Below, piece after piece: positions 33,806-42,401 of a stretch of DNA of 64,000 nt; the first letter of the stretch is position 1; each line of letters opens with the position of its first letter. Below the pieces are notes generated by a model that had not been told where the DNA came from, searched no databases, and saw nothing but the letters and a program-made list of their open reading frames with translations. This DNA comes from Leisingera sp. ANG1 (GTDB lineage Bacteria; Pseudomonadota; Alphaproteobacteria; Rhodobacterales; Rhodobacteraceae): assembly GCF_000203975.2 (NCBI RefSeq), contig NZ_AFCF02000008.1, positions 518,983-582,982 of the forward strand. The letters run 5' to 3'. Both the position numbers and the translations under genes were made by a program.

Positions 33806-35214
33806 AGGGCATCTCCAATCAGGAAGTCTGCGGCGCGGTCGAGGCGGATATGGGGCGGGCCGCTGCCGTGTTTCAGGGTGAGCGGCGCGGGTGCAAATGC
33901 CATCGACTGGTAGTCGCCTTCCAGCCAGCGTTCAGCGCCTTGCCGCGCTGGGGTGAGCAGCTGGGCCGGGTCTTGCGGCAAAGCCCCAGGGTAAAAGGCC
34001 GCCTGCTTGCCGCTGTCCAGCAGGGTGCCGCGCACGCAGGGCAGTTCGCTGCCGTTGTGGGATCGCATCTCCTCCGTTGTGGTGCGCAGGGAGGCCAGCG
34101 CCAGCGCCGCGGTCTCAGCGCCGGCAAAACGCGCACGGTCCTGCGCCTCGCGGGTCAGGGCCTCGATGATGGCGGTCATCTGTGGATGCTGGGCGTGGTG
34201 CAAATGGTCGGCCTTGGTGGCGGCAAACAGGATCTTCTCCACCCGTTTGCCACCCAGAAGCCGGGTCAGAAAATGGTTGCGGCCCGGTTTGAAGGCGCTG
34301 AGGATATCCGTCATTGCATGGCGAAGATCCTCCACCGCCTGCGGGCCGGAGTGGATCGCCGAGAGCGCATCGACCAGCACCACCTGCCGGTCGATACGGG
34401 CGAAGTGATCGCGGAAGAAGGGTTTGACGACCTTGGATTTATAGGCCTCGTAGCGCCGCTCCATTTCCCGCCACAAGCTGCCGCGCGGCGGGCTGGCCTC
34501 AGCCGGAAGCGGGGCGAAGGTCAGCACCGGCGAGCCTTCCAGATCGCCGGGCAGCAAAAAGCGGCCGGGGGTGCAGTCATAGAACCCGGCGGTGCGGGCG
34601 GTTGTCAGGTATTCCGTGAAGGCGGCGGCGAGCGCCTGAGCTTGCGGCTCCTCATGTGTCCCAGCGGGGACAGCCTTGGATTCTTCGGCCAAGAAGCGGG
34701 TCGCCTGCGGGCGGCTGGCAATGCGGGACAGCACATCGGCAGACCACTCAGCGTAGGTTTTGTCCAGCAAGGCCAGATCCAGCAGCCACTCGCCGGGGTA
34801 GTCGACAATGTCCAGATGCAGCGTGCGCGGCCCCTGCAGGCCTGCCAAGAGGCCCGCGGGCCGCACCTTGAGACTGAGACGCAGCTCGGAGACCGCCCTT
34901 GTGCTATCCGGCCAATGGGGTGACGGCCCGGTCAGCGCCGCGAGGTGGTTTTCATAGTCGAACCGCGGCACGGTGTCGTCAGGCTGGGGCTGCAGGAAGG
35001 CGGCCTCGATCCGGCCCTCGCGCGCGGCGCCAAGCTGCAGCATCCGGCCCCGGTCCATGAGGTTGGCGACCAGCGAGGTGATGAATACCGTCTTGCCGGA
35101 GCGCGCCAGACCGGTGACGCCGAGCCGGATGGGCCGGTCGAACAACGCTGCGGAGAAGCCGCTTGTGACGCTCTCCACCCCGTTCATCACCCCGTCTGCA
35201 AGGGAGGTTATCAC
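33802..35214 (-). CDS. ycjX: YcjX-family P-loop GTPase-like protein
   Basis: 470 residues from the GTG at 35214 (preceded by AGGG); the ATG at 35187 is an alternative. The frame is open further but runs into the truA region on the other strand. Walker A is GLARSGKTVFITSLV, with the DUF463/YcjX hallmarks VDYPGEWLLDL, GRFLLPGDLEGSPVLTF, VVLVDALSAIHSGPQAVEDL and ATKADHLHHAQHP (the last is a TKAD-type base-recognition motif). The family is conserved in proteobacteria and membrane-associated by its partner YcjF. Biochemical role not established. Confidence 0.88.
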   Translation of the reverse strand: MITSLADGVMNGVESVTSGFSAALFDRPIRLGVTGLARSGKTVFITSLVANLMDRGRMLQLGAAREGRIEAAFLQPQPDDTVPRFDYENHLAALTGPSPHWPDSTRAVSELRLSLKVRPAGLLAGLQGPRTLHLDIVDYPGEWLLDLALLDKTYAEWSADVLSRIASRPQATRFLAEESKAVPAGTHEEPQAQALAAAFTEYLTTARTAGFYDCTPGRFLLPGDLEGSPVLTFAPLPAEASPPRGSLWREMERRYEAYKSKVVKPFFRDHFARIDRQVVLVDALSAIHSGPQAVEDLRHAMTDILSAFKPGRNHFLTRLLGGKRVEKILFAATKADHLHHAQHPQMTAIIEALTREAQDRARFAGAETAALALASLRTTTEEMRSHNGSELPCVRGTLLDSGKQAAFYPGALPQDPAQLLTPARQGAERWLEGDYQSMAFAPAPLTLKHGSGPPHIRLDRAADFLIGDAL

Positions 35215-35329
35215 CAAGGCCCTGATCCTGCTCTGTTCTTGCTGAGCACAAGATAGGCAGCATCCCGCCGGGATACCAGAGCGCACGCGGGGCTTGCCCC
35301 GGCTCGGCCCTGTTGCTACTTGCCCGGCC

Positions 35330-36097
35330 ATGCCGCGTTTTGCTTTGAAAGTCGAATACCACGGGAAGCCTTTTGCCGGCTGGCAAAGGCAGAAGGAACT
35401 GCCGTCTGTGCAGGGCGCGATCGAGGCTGCGCTGGCACGGCTGGAGCCGGGGGAGCACACCATTGCCGCCGCCGGGCGCACCGATACCGGCGTGCATGCG
35501 CTGGGACAGGTGGCGCATTGCGATATGGCCAAGGAATGGGACCCGTTCCGCCTGTCTGAGGCGCTGAACTACCACCTGAAGCCCGATCCGGTCGCCATCG
35601 TCGATTGCACCCGGGTGGACGACGACTGGCACGCGCGGTTCTCAGCTGTGGAGCGGCAGTATCTGTTCCGCATCCTGATCCGCCGCGCACCTGCCACCCA
35701 TGACGCGGGCCAGGTCTGGCAGATCAATCACGATCTCGATGCGGAGGCCATGCAGGAAGCCGCCAACCATCTGATCGGAAATCATGATTTCACCACCTTC
35801 CGCTCCTCGATCTGCCAGGCGGCAAGCCCGGTCAAGACGCTGAATGAGCTGCGGGTGGAGCGGGTGCAGGGGTTCTCCGGGCCGGAGATTCACTTCCACG
35901 TCCGCGCCCGCAGCTTCTTGCACAACCAGGTCAGGAGCTTTGTCGGCACGCTGGAGCGGGTCGGTGCCGGAGCCTGGGAACCGGCGGACGTGAAGGCCGC
36001 GCTGGACGCTTGCGACCGCGCTGCCTGCGGGCCGGTCTGCCCCGGGCACGGGCTGTATCTGGCGCGGGTGGGATACCCGGACGATCCCTTCGGCTGA
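35330..36097 (+). CDS. truA: tRNA pseudouridine(38-40) synthase TruA
   Basis: 255 residues with the ATG at 35330. TruA makes pseudouridine at positions 38-40 of tRNA anticodon arms. The catalytic Asp52 lies in [17 protein letters not shown]. The rest of the fold is recognisable ([54 protein letters not shown]). It is divergent from ycjX. It joins TilS and IleS as tRNA-related genes in this window, but they are not in one operon. Confidence 0.96.
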   Translation: MPRFALKVEYHGKPFAGWQRQKELPSVQGAIEAALARLEPGEHTIAAAGRTDTGVHALGQVAHCDMAKEWDPFRLSEALNYHLKPDPVAIVDCTRVDDDWHARFSAVERQYLFRILIRRAPATHDAGQVWQINHDLDAEAMQEAANHLIGNHDFTTFRSSICQAASPVKTLNELRVERVQGFSGPEIHFHVRARSFLHNQVRSFVGTLERVGAGAWEPADVKAALDACDRAACGPVCPGHGLYLARVGYPDDPFG

Positions 36098-36128
36098 AGC
36101 TTGAAATCCGGGGGGGGTGCCATCCGTA

Positions 36129-36150
36129 CACCCCCTGTGCACCCCCTGTG
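36129..36150 (+). repeat. Short direct repeat, 11-bp unit x2
   Basis: The unit CACCCCCTGTG occurs twice in tandem (36129-36139 and 36140-36150), followed by CACC, in the gap between truA and the NYN gene. Only two full units; probably a slippage product of no function. Confidence 0.5.
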
Positions 36151-36291
36151 CACCGGGCCGCTGCCACACCCCTGCCATTCTATCGCCACACCCCTCCCTC
36201 ACACTGACGCAGGACCTGACCAACCGGCAGCGTTCCTGCGGCGGCACTGCGCGCGGCGGGGCTGCCCAAATACACGAAGCAGAGACCCCGA

Positions 36292-37026
36292 ATGCCCGCT
36301 ACAGCCAAACCGCCCCTTCTGGCCGTCCTGATCGACGCCGACAATATCTCTGCCAAATACGCCGAGGCGATGTTCGAGGAGATCGCCTCCTTTGGCGAAG
36401 CCAGCATCCGGCGCATCTATGGCGATTTTGCCGGCGGCGGCCCGCAGGGCTGGAACAAGGAGAAGCTGGCGGCACTGGCGATCGTGCCGCATCAGCAGTT
36501 TGCCAATACCACCGGCAAGAACGCCTCTGACATTGCGCTGGTGATCGACGCGATGGACATCCTGCATTCCGGCCGCTTTGACGGCTTTGTGCTGATCTCC
36601 TCGGACAGCGATTTCACCCGGCTGGCCAGCCGCATCCGCGAACAGGGGGTGGATGTTTTCGGCATGGGGATGCGCAAGACGCCCGCGGCCTTTGTGCAAG
36701 CCTGCAAACGGTTCATCTATGTGGAGAACCTGCTGGAGGAGCCGGCAAAGACCAAGCCGAAGCCCAAGAAGGAAGAGGGCAACGGCAATGCGCCGGCGGA
36801 GTTGGCGGACCCGACCAAGCTGGTGGTGCGGGCAATGGATGCGATCGGCCAGGAGGACGAGTGGTTCACCCTGGGCCAGATCGGCCAGTATATCACCGCG
36901 GCGTTTCCGGATTTTGACACCCGCAGCTATGGCAAGCGCAAGCTGAGCGAGCTGATTGCAACGCTGAAGCTGTTTGAGACCAAGCGCGGCGAAGGCAACC
37001 AGATCCTGGTGCGGCGGTTGGACTGA
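36292..37026 (+). CDS. NYN-domain ribonuclease-like protein with OST-HTH/LOTUS domain
   Basis: 244 residues. The N-terminal NYN (PIN-like) domain carries the acidic residues expected of a metal-dependent nuclease: VLIDADNIS (about 11-20), KNASDIALVIDAMDILHSG and LISSDSDFTRLASRIREQGVDVFG. After a charged linker (PAKTKPKPKKEEGNG) comes an OST-HTH/LOTUS-like domain (LVVRAMDAIGQEDEWFTLGQIGQYI then DFDTRSYGKRKLSELIATL), a fold that binds RNA. Combination known in bacteria, but substrates are unknown. Neighbours give no hint. Confidence 0.85.
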   Translation: MPATAKPPLLAVLIDADNISAKYAEAMFEEIASFGEASIRRIYGDFAGGGPQGWNKEKLAALAIVPHQQFANTTGKNASDIALVIDAMDILHSGRFDGFVLISSDSDFTRLASRIREQGVDVFGMGMRKTPAAFVQACKRFIYVENLLEEPAKTKPKPKKEEGNGNAPAELADPTKLVVRAMDAIGQEDEWFTLGQIGQYITAAFPDFDTRSYGKRKLSELIATLKLFETKRGEGNQILVRRLD

Positions 37027-37046
37027 GGTTGCGATTACCGTCTTTC

Positions 37047-37060
37047 GTTTGCGCGCAAAC
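37047..37060. promoter_or_regulatory. 14-bp perfect palindrome upstream of the hydroxyacid dehydrogenase gene
   Basis: GTTTGCG is followed directly by CGCAAAC, 47 bases upstream of the ATG at 37107. The form suits a LacI- or GntR-type dimeric site. No regulator gene is adjacent, and 14 bp in a GC-rich genome could be chance. Confidence 0.3.
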
Positions 37061-37106
37061 CGTGGCTTAGTCCCGTCAAAGGGACGCGGCGACGGGAGGA
37101 ACGCGC

Positions 37107-38042
37107 ATGGCAATGCTGATCAGCATCGGCCACGACGGCTGGTACACCGAGGAACAGCTGGCGGAGGAACTGCGGGCGATGGCGCCCGGCGCCGATATCC
37201 GGCCGATATCAGCCCCCGGCAATCTGGATGAGGTCACGGTGCTGGCAGTCTCCGCGCTGAAGGGAGATCTGCCTGCGCAATTGCCGAACCTGAAGCTGGT
37301 GCAGAAACTGGGCGCCGGGGTGGACACCATCGTGGCGCACCCCAGCCTGGCAGCGCATGTGCGCGTCGCCCGGCTGAGACCGCTGGAGCCGGCGCATGAG
37401 ATTGCGGAATTCTGCCTGGCCTATGTGCTGCGCGATCAGCGCAACATGCTGGCCCATGCGGCCTCGCAATCCCGCAGCGCCTGGGAGCCGCGGGCGCCGG
37501 GGCGCCCGCAGGAAACCACGGTGGGTATTCTGGGCCTGGGCCATATCGGCGGCCTGACGGCGCAGCTAATGCGCGACTTGCGGTTCCGGGTGCTGGGCTG
37601 GAGCCGCTCGCCCAAGGAGATCGAGGGTGTGGACTGCTGCCACGGCGATACGGCGCTGGTGCAGATGCTGGGCGAATGCGACTATGTCTGTTCGATCCTG
37701 CCCTCCACCCCCGCCACCCGGCAGCTGATGAATGCGGACACACTGGCGGCGATGAAGCCGGGCGCGGTGCTGATCAACGCGGGCCGCGGCGATCTGGTGG
37801 ATGAACCGGCGCTGCTGGCGGCTCTGGACAATGGCACGCCCGGCCATGCGGTGCTGGATGTGGTGAGCAAAGAGCCGCTGCCCGCGGACAACCCGCTGTG
37901 GTCGCATCCGCAGGTCACCCTTACGCCGCATGTGTCCGGCTGGCATCTGGGTGACGCGCTGAAGGACGTGGTGGAAAACCTGCGGCGGCTGGAGGCGGGC
38001 GAAGACCTGCTGCACGAAGTGGACCGCGAACGGGGGTATTGA
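37107..38042 (+). CDS. ghrA: D-isomer-specific 2-hydroxyacid dehydrogenase (glyoxylate/hydroxypyruvate reductase A-like)
   Basis: 311 residues. The Rossmann motif is GILGLGHIGGLTAQLM, and the catalytic set is recognisable: Arg in NAGRGDLVDEPALLAAL, Glu in DVVSKEPLPADNPLWSHP and His in VTLTPHVSG. The class reduces 2-oxoacids such as glyoxylate or hydroxypyruvate with NAD(P)H. The GhrA-like call is from overall form; the exact substrate is not readable. GGGAGGAAC lies upstream of the ATG. Confidence 0.85.
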   Translation: MAMLISIGHDGWYTEEQLAEELRAMAPGADIRPISAPGNLDEVTVLAVSALKGDLPAQLPNLKLVQKLGAGVDTIVAHPSLAAHVRVARLRPLEPAHEIAEFCLAYVLRDQRNMLAHAASQSRSAWEPRAPGRPQETTVGILGLGHIGGLTAQLMRDLRFRVLGWSRSPKEIEGVDCCHGDTALVQMLGECDYVCSILPSTPATRQLMNADTLAAMKPGAVLINAGRGDLVDEPALLAALDNGTPGHAVLDVVSKEPLPADNPLWSHPQVTLTPHVSGWHLGDALKDVVENLRRLEAGEDLLHEVDRERGY

Positions 38043-38059
38043 GCCCTGGCAGGCTAGGG

Positions 38060-38776
38060 TCAGGATCGGTAATCCGGGTTCTCGTAGTCGAACCGGCAGC
38101 CCGCGGACCAGGCGTTACGGTCGTTGCCTTCGTTCGGGTAACCGCCCGCGTCGCGCAGCATTGCCGCCAGATGCATCAGGTTCCAGGTCATGATCGTGGT
38201 GTTGCGCTGGGTGAATTCATTTTCGGAACCCGCGGGCTTGCCCTCTACCTCGTCGCCATAAGACGGCCCCGGCCCGGCCTCGCCGATCCAGCCGCAATCG
38301 GCCTGCGGCGGGATGGTGAAGCCAAGATGGCTGAGCGCGTAGCAGATTGTCATTGCGGTGTGCTTGATGCCGTCTTCATTGCCGGTGATGATGGTCCCGC
38401 CGGTCTTGCCGTAGAAGATCGACTGCCCCTTATCGTTCAGCTCGCCGCTCATACCGTAGAGGCGTTCGATCAGGACGCGGCAGACAGAGCTTTCCTCACC
38501 CAGCCAAAGCGGCGTGCCGATCACAAGGATCTGCGCTGCCAGCACCTTTTGCCACAGATCGGGCCAGTCGTCCTGCGGCCAGCCGTGGCCTGTCATGTCC
38601 GGGTAGACGCCGGGCGGCACCGTGTGGTCGAGCATGTGCAGATGCTCCACCTCCACGCCGTTCTTTTCCATGATGGCGGCAGAGGCGTCCATCAGCAGGC
38701 GGGTGTGGCTTTTGCTGCCGTCTTTCTTGAGGGAGGTATTGATGAAAAGGGCCTTGAGGCCTGAGAAACCGGTCAT
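38060..38776 (-). CDS. Flavodoxin-family NAD(P)H-dependent FMN reductase
   Basis: 238 residues. The flavodoxin-like fold shows its first strand and phosphate loop in LKALFINTSLKKDGSKSHTRLLM, the second FMN loop in LVIGTPLWLGEESSVCRVLIERL, and a third in YGKTGGTIITGNEDGIKHTAMTICYAL. The C-terminal extension (NRNAWSAGCRFDYENPDYRS) is longer than in simple FMN reductases. Substrate unknown. It converges on the dehydrogenase gene with 17 bp between stops, and lies downstream of gcvH on the same strand. Confidence 0.82.
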   Translation of the reverse strand: MTGFSGLKALFINTSLKKDGSKSHTRLLMDASAAIMEKNGVEVEHLHMLDHTVPPGVYPDMTGHGWPQDDWPDLWQKVLAAQILVIGTPLWLGEESSVCRVLIERLYGMSGELNDKGQSIFYGKTGGTIITGNEDGIKHTAMTICYALSHLGFTIPPQADCGWIGEAGPGPSYGDEVEGKPAGSENEFTQRNTTIMTWNLMHLAAMLRDAGGYPNEGNDRNAWSAGCRFDYENPDYRS

Positions 38777-38911
38777 TTCTGCTGCTCCTGTCCGGGCTGC
38801 GGGTTCCGCCCGGAGTGTAGAGCGGCGCCAGCCGCTGGACAGCGGTCTGGCGCAATTGTGACCATCTGTGCATTTTGCCCTGCGCGCACGTGGCGCGTCA
38901 GGGCAGCCGGA

Positions 38912-39271
38912 TCAACTGATGAAATCCTTATACCCGGCCTCATCCATATAATCGTCCATCGGCGACAGGTCCGACGGCTTGATCTTGAAGAACCAGGCGT
39001 CGCCCTCGGCGTCCTCGTTCACTTTGCCGGGGTTGTCGGCCAGCGCCTCGTTCACCTCGACGATCTCGCCGTCCAGCGGGGCGAGAATGTCGGAGGCGGC
39101 CTTGACCGATTCAATCACCACGATCTCGTCATCCTTGGAGACTTCGGTGCCCGGCTCGGGCAGCTCGACATAGACCACTTCGCCCAGCTGCTCGGCAGCG
39201 TGGGCGGTGATGCCGACGGTGATCAGGTCGCCCTCGGGCAGCAGCCACTCGTGTTCCTCGGTGTATTTCAT
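38912..39271 (-). CDS. gcvH: Glycine cleavage system H protein
   Basis: 119 residues with the ATG at 39271; AAGGAA lies upstream. GcvH carries the lipoyl arm that shuttles the aminomethyl group between the P, T and L proteins. The lipoylated Lys57 is in VVIESVKAASDILAPLDGEI, which matches the family site. No gcvT or gcvP is in the window. A lone gcvH may serve lipoate relay or another aminomethyl pathway, or the rest may be elsewhere in the genome. Confidence 0.93.
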   Translation of the reverse strand: MKYTEEHEWLLPEGDLITVGITAHAAEQLGEVVYVELPEPGTEVSKDDEIVVIESVKAASDILAPLDGEIVEVNEALADNPGKVNEDAEGDAWFFKIKPSDLSPMDDYMDEAGYKDFIS

Positions 39272-39445
39272 GGGGATGTGTTCCTTCGAAGAGGCGTGGG
39301 TTTTCAATGTCTCTGGCCGCCGGAAATGGCGCCGCACATGGCAAGGGAGCCCCTCGCATACGCGGGTATACGGTATCAACGGGGGGGCCGGGCGATCAAG
39401 ACGGCAATTCACCCGGGGATGGAGAATTTGCTGCCCTGCCACGAG

Positions 39446-40894
39446 TCAGAACAGGTTGAAATACTCCGCCTGCTCCCATTCGCTGACGGTATCAAGGTAG
39501 CGTTCCCACTCAAAGGTCTTGAGCTGCAGCAGGTAGTCAGCAGTGTCCGCGCCCAGCGCCTCGCGGCAAAGCGTGGAGTTTGCGAACCCGTCCAGCGCCT
39601 GGCCCAGCGAGCGCGGCAGGCGGTCGGCGTCTTCGCTGTAGGGCGACAGGGTGGGTTTCGGGGCCTCCAGCCCCTCCCGGATGCCGGCAGCACCTGCGAT
39701 GATCTGGGCGGCGAGCGCGTAATAGGGGTTGGCGGAGCTGTCGGGGGCGCGGTTCTCGATCCGACTGGCGGGGTCGCGGGGCTGCATCAGCGCGCGCAGC
39801 ATGGCACCGCGGTTGTCCTCGCCCCAGCCGATGCGGCTGGGGGCCAGCTGGAACGGCAGGTAGCGTTTATAGCTGTTCACCGTGGGGGCGATCAGCAAGG
39901 AGGTCTCGGACGCGTACCTCAGCAGGCCCGCCATCCAGGCGCTGGCGGGCGGGCTGAGCATCCCGGCGGTTTCCGGCATGAACAGGTTGCGGCCCGTGGC
40001 CAGATCCTGCAGCGACTGATGCACATGCCAGCCGTTGGCCATGGCATTGTCCAGCCGCGGCTTGGCCATGAAGCTGGCGTGCAGACCGTTCCGGGCGCAG
40101 ACCTCCTTGACCATTGTGCGGAACATCACCATCGCGTCGGCCTGCGCCATGGCGCCGTCGGGGGCAAAGGTGAACTCGACTTGGCTGGGACCCATCTCGA
40201 TTTCCACCGAGCGCACCGGCAGGCCCAGTTTCTGGGCGTTGCGGCGCAACAGATCCAAGATGCCTTCCGCCTCGCCATAGCGGGTTTCGGTCAGATACTG
40301 GTAGCCCTGCGTCAGGTTACGGGTCTGCACCGGGGCGCCGGGGCGGGTGGCCTGGGCATGAGCGTCCGCCTTGTCGGCCAGCTCAAACAGGTGGAACTCC
40401 ACCTCCAGCCCGAAGGTGGCGGCCATGCCTTGCCCCGCCAGCATCTCCACCTGCTGCTGCAGCACCGCGCAGGGGGCAAAGGGGATGGGCCGACCGTCCG
40501 GGTAGACCGGGGTGCAGAAGATCCAGGCGGAATGGCCGGACCAGGGCAGCGCGCGCCAAGTGTCCGGGCGCGGCACCAGCAGCACGTCGCCCGCCCCCTG
40601 CATCGGCCCGGCCAGATCGGCGCCCTCCTCCCACACCGGGAAGGCGGTGCGGTGCGAGGTGTCCTTGAGCAGCAGGGTTGCAGGCACGTTGAGGCCGCGG
40701 TCAAAGACGGAAGCAAAAGCTTCCGCCATCACCGTCTTGCCGCGCAGCAGCCCGTGCTGGTCGGGGAACAGCACCCGCACCGTCTCGATTCCGTCGAACT
40801 GGGCGCGGGAGGTGATTTCCGCCGCCTTGCGGCAGTCCTCAGGTGACAGCAGCCCCAGGCGGGCCAGTTTGCCGGATGTGAAATCTTGTGCCAT
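39446..40894 (-). CDS. Glutamine synthetase family protein (gamma-glutamyl-amine ligase type)
   Basis: 482 residues with the ATG at 40894. The N-terminal beta-grasp domain (FPDQHGLLRGKTV) and the catalytic barrel with GLEVEFHLFE (metal-binding Glu), EIEMGPSQVEFTF, NGWHVHQSL (metal His), NSYKRYLPFQLAPSRIGWGEDNRGAMLR and RIENRAPDSSANPYYALAA identify the GlnA fold. It is closer in pattern to PuuA-like ligases than to housekeeping GlnA, so glutamate plus an amine is a plausible reaction; the amine is unknown. It is divergent from an IclR gene that probably controls it. Confidence 0.85.
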   Translation of the reverse strand: MAQDFTSGKLARLGLLSPEDCRKAAEITSRAQFDGIETVRVLFPDQHGLLRGKTVMAEAFASVFDRGLNVPATLLLKDTSHRTAFPVWEEGADLAGPMQGAGDVLLVPRPDTWRALPWSGHSAWIFCTPVYPDGRPIPFAPCAVLQQQVEMLAGQGMAATFGLEVEFHLFELADKADAHAQATRPGAPVQTRNLTQGYQYLTETRYGEAEGILDLLRRNAQKLGLPVRSVEIEMGPSQVEFTFAPDGAMAQADAMVMFRTMVKEVCARNGLHASFMAKPRLDNAMANGWHVHQSLQDLATGRNLFMPETAGMLSPPASAWMAGLLRYASETSLLIAPTVNSYKRYLPFQLAPSRIGWGEDNRGAMLRALMQPRDPASRIENRAPDSSANPYYALAAQIIAGAAGIREGLEAPKPTLSPYSEDADRLPRSLGQALDGFANSTLCREALGADTADYLLQLKTFEWERYLDTVSEWEQAEYFNLF

Positions 40895-41013
40895 GGGCGG
40901 CCTCTCGGGTGTGGAGCTAATTGAAATTGCACCGGAAACACCTGCACGTCCAGCCGGCGGCGGGATTTGCCGCAACCCGTTGCGCAATCTGGATATTGCG
41001 GAGGTTTTGCGCC

Positions 41014-41042
41014 TTGACAGCGTTCGCAAAGCGAACATTGTT
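41014..41042 (+). promoter_or_regulatory. Promoter with embedded inverted repeat before the IclR gene
   Basis: TTGACA (41014-41019) is a perfect -35 hexamer, followed after 17 bases by ATTGTT (weak -10). The spacer consists of GC plus GTTCGC-AAA-GCGAAC (41022-41036), a perfect inverted repeat. A dimeric repressor bound there would block the promoter. IclR autoregulation, with control of the divergent glutamine synthetase gene, is the simplest reading. Confidence 0.55.
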
Positions 41043-41108
41043 GCCAGCATTCGCACAAAACTGCTGCAGCCAGCGGTGACTACAGGATCAGAACGGGACG
41101 GCCAGGTA

Positions 41109-41885
41109 ATGACAGCGGCAGATCAGGACAGGAATATTTCGTCGAGCTTTGCCAAAGGGCTGGCGGTTCTGGCGGTGTTTGACGCAGAGACTCCCAGCAT
41201 GACCCTGGCAGAGATTGCCCGGCGCAGCGGCCAGGACCGCGCCACCGCCCGCAGGGGCGCGCTGACGCTGGTACAGGCGGGCTATCTGCGCCAGGACGGT
41301 CGGATGCTGTCCTTGACGCCGCGGGTGCTGGCGCTGGCGGGCGGGTTCCTGCAGGCCAACCAGTTCGGCCGCCGGGTGCAGCCGGTTCTGAACCGCCATG
41401 CCCGGCAGATGCAGATCGAGGTGACGCTGGCGATGCTGGATCAGGGCCGGGTGCTGCTGCTGGCGCAATCCACTGTCGAGCACGGTCATGTCACCTATGG
41501 CTTCACCGCTGGGTCGCATATTCCGCTGGCCCACACCAGCCTGGGGCGGATGCTGCTGGCCGGGCTGCCGGAGGAAGAGGCAGCGGCGGGGCTGGCGGAA
41601 ACGGACCTGCCGCGCCACACCGAGGCCTCCCTGACCGATCCCGCTGCCATTCTGGACCGCGTGGGTGAAGCCCGCGCGCAAGGGTATTGCCTGACGGACA
41701 GCGAGTTCGAGGCCGGGATCACCGGCTATGCAGTTCCGGTGTCACGTCCCGGCCAGACGCCGATTGTGGCTGGGTGCTCTGCGCCGCGGGGCCAGCAGCC
41801 GGAGGCGGATGCCGAGCGGCTGCTGCGCGGGCTGCAGCTGTGCGCGGCAGAGCTGCGCCAGGCGGAAGCGGTGGATCACCTTTAG
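41109..41885 (+). CDS. IclR family transcriptional regulator
   Basis: 258 residues with the ATG at 41109. The N-terminal winged helix (SSFAKGLAVLAVFDAETPSMTLAEIARRSGQDRATARRGALTLVQAGYL) is typical of IclR, and the C-terminal effector domain follows (VEHGHVTYGFTAGSHIPLAHTSLGRMLLAGLP and GYCLTDSEFEAGITGYAVPVSRP). The effector is unknown; the form is near the PcaR/PobR branch, whose members sense aromatic acids, but the divergent partner argues for an amine-derived signal. Likely represses or activates the glutamine synthetase gene across the 214-bp shared region. Confidence 0.9.
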   Translation: MTAADQDRNISSSFAKGLAVLAVFDAETPSMTLAEIARRSGQDRATARRGALTLVQAGYLRQDGRMLSLTPRVLALAGGFLQANQFGRRVQPVLNRHARQMQIEVTLAMLDQGRVLLLAQSTVEHGHVTYGFTAGSHIPLAHTSLGRMLLAGLPEEEAAAGLAETDLPRHTEASLTDPAAILDRVGEARAQGYCLTDSEFEAGITGYAVPVSRPGQTPIVAGCSAPRGQQPEADAERLLRGLQLCAAELRQAEAVDHL

Positions 41886-41965
41886 GGTCCTGACCCGAAG
41901 CAGCACCTTGCAAAGCCCCTGCCCTGCGTTAGGCTGAGGCCAGTGATTTCCGCAGGAGCATTTCG

Positions 41966-42280
41966 ATGATGAAACAGACTGCATTGGCAGCGGCCCTCTG
42001 CGCCGCGCTGGCCCCGGCTGCAGGCGCCAAGGGCGTGGAAGGCAAGCAGGTCACCGTGCTGGGCCGCGATTGGGTGGTGGCCCCGGTGGAAGACGCCCCG
42101 GGCCGCTACAGCGCCACCCGCACCAACCGGGAGCATCTGGCCTTCCGTCCGCCCGCGGTGCTGACCGCGCGCCAGGCGGTCCGGGCCATTCGCACCGCCA
42201 CCGGCTGCAGCGTCAACTTGGACACGATGGTGCGCAACATCACCGGCACCTATTACGCCCAGGTGATCTGCCGCAAATAG
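41966..42280 (+). CDS. Hypothetical small secreted protein
   Basis: 104 residues. A Sec signal peptide (MMKQTALAAALCAALAPAAGA) is followed by about 80 residues with two cysteines (CSVNLD and VICRK) that could form a disulfide. AGGAG lies 7 bases before the ATG. I do not recognise the family. It stands between the IclR gene and the GAPDH gene, 80 and 121 bases away, and is probably separate from both. Confidence 0.65.
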   Translation: MMKQTALAAALCAALAPAAGAKGVEGKQVTVLGRDWVVAPVEDAPGRYSATRTNREHLAFRPPAVLTARQAVRAIRTATGCSVNLDTMVRNITGTYYAQVICRK

Positions 42281-42401
42281 GCACTCCCCTGACGCTTGTG
42301 CGGTTTAGCAGCGTTTTTCTGAAACATCCTCTTGGGAAATGTGATCATTTTCCGGGAGCCCATGGATTGAGCGGTGCCGGAGCGCCTGCCATAGATTGCG
42401 C

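Noticed and set aside
36129-36150. Direct repeats as a CRISPR remnant
   Set aside because: The two 11-bp units are adjacent with no spacer and there is no cas gene nearby.
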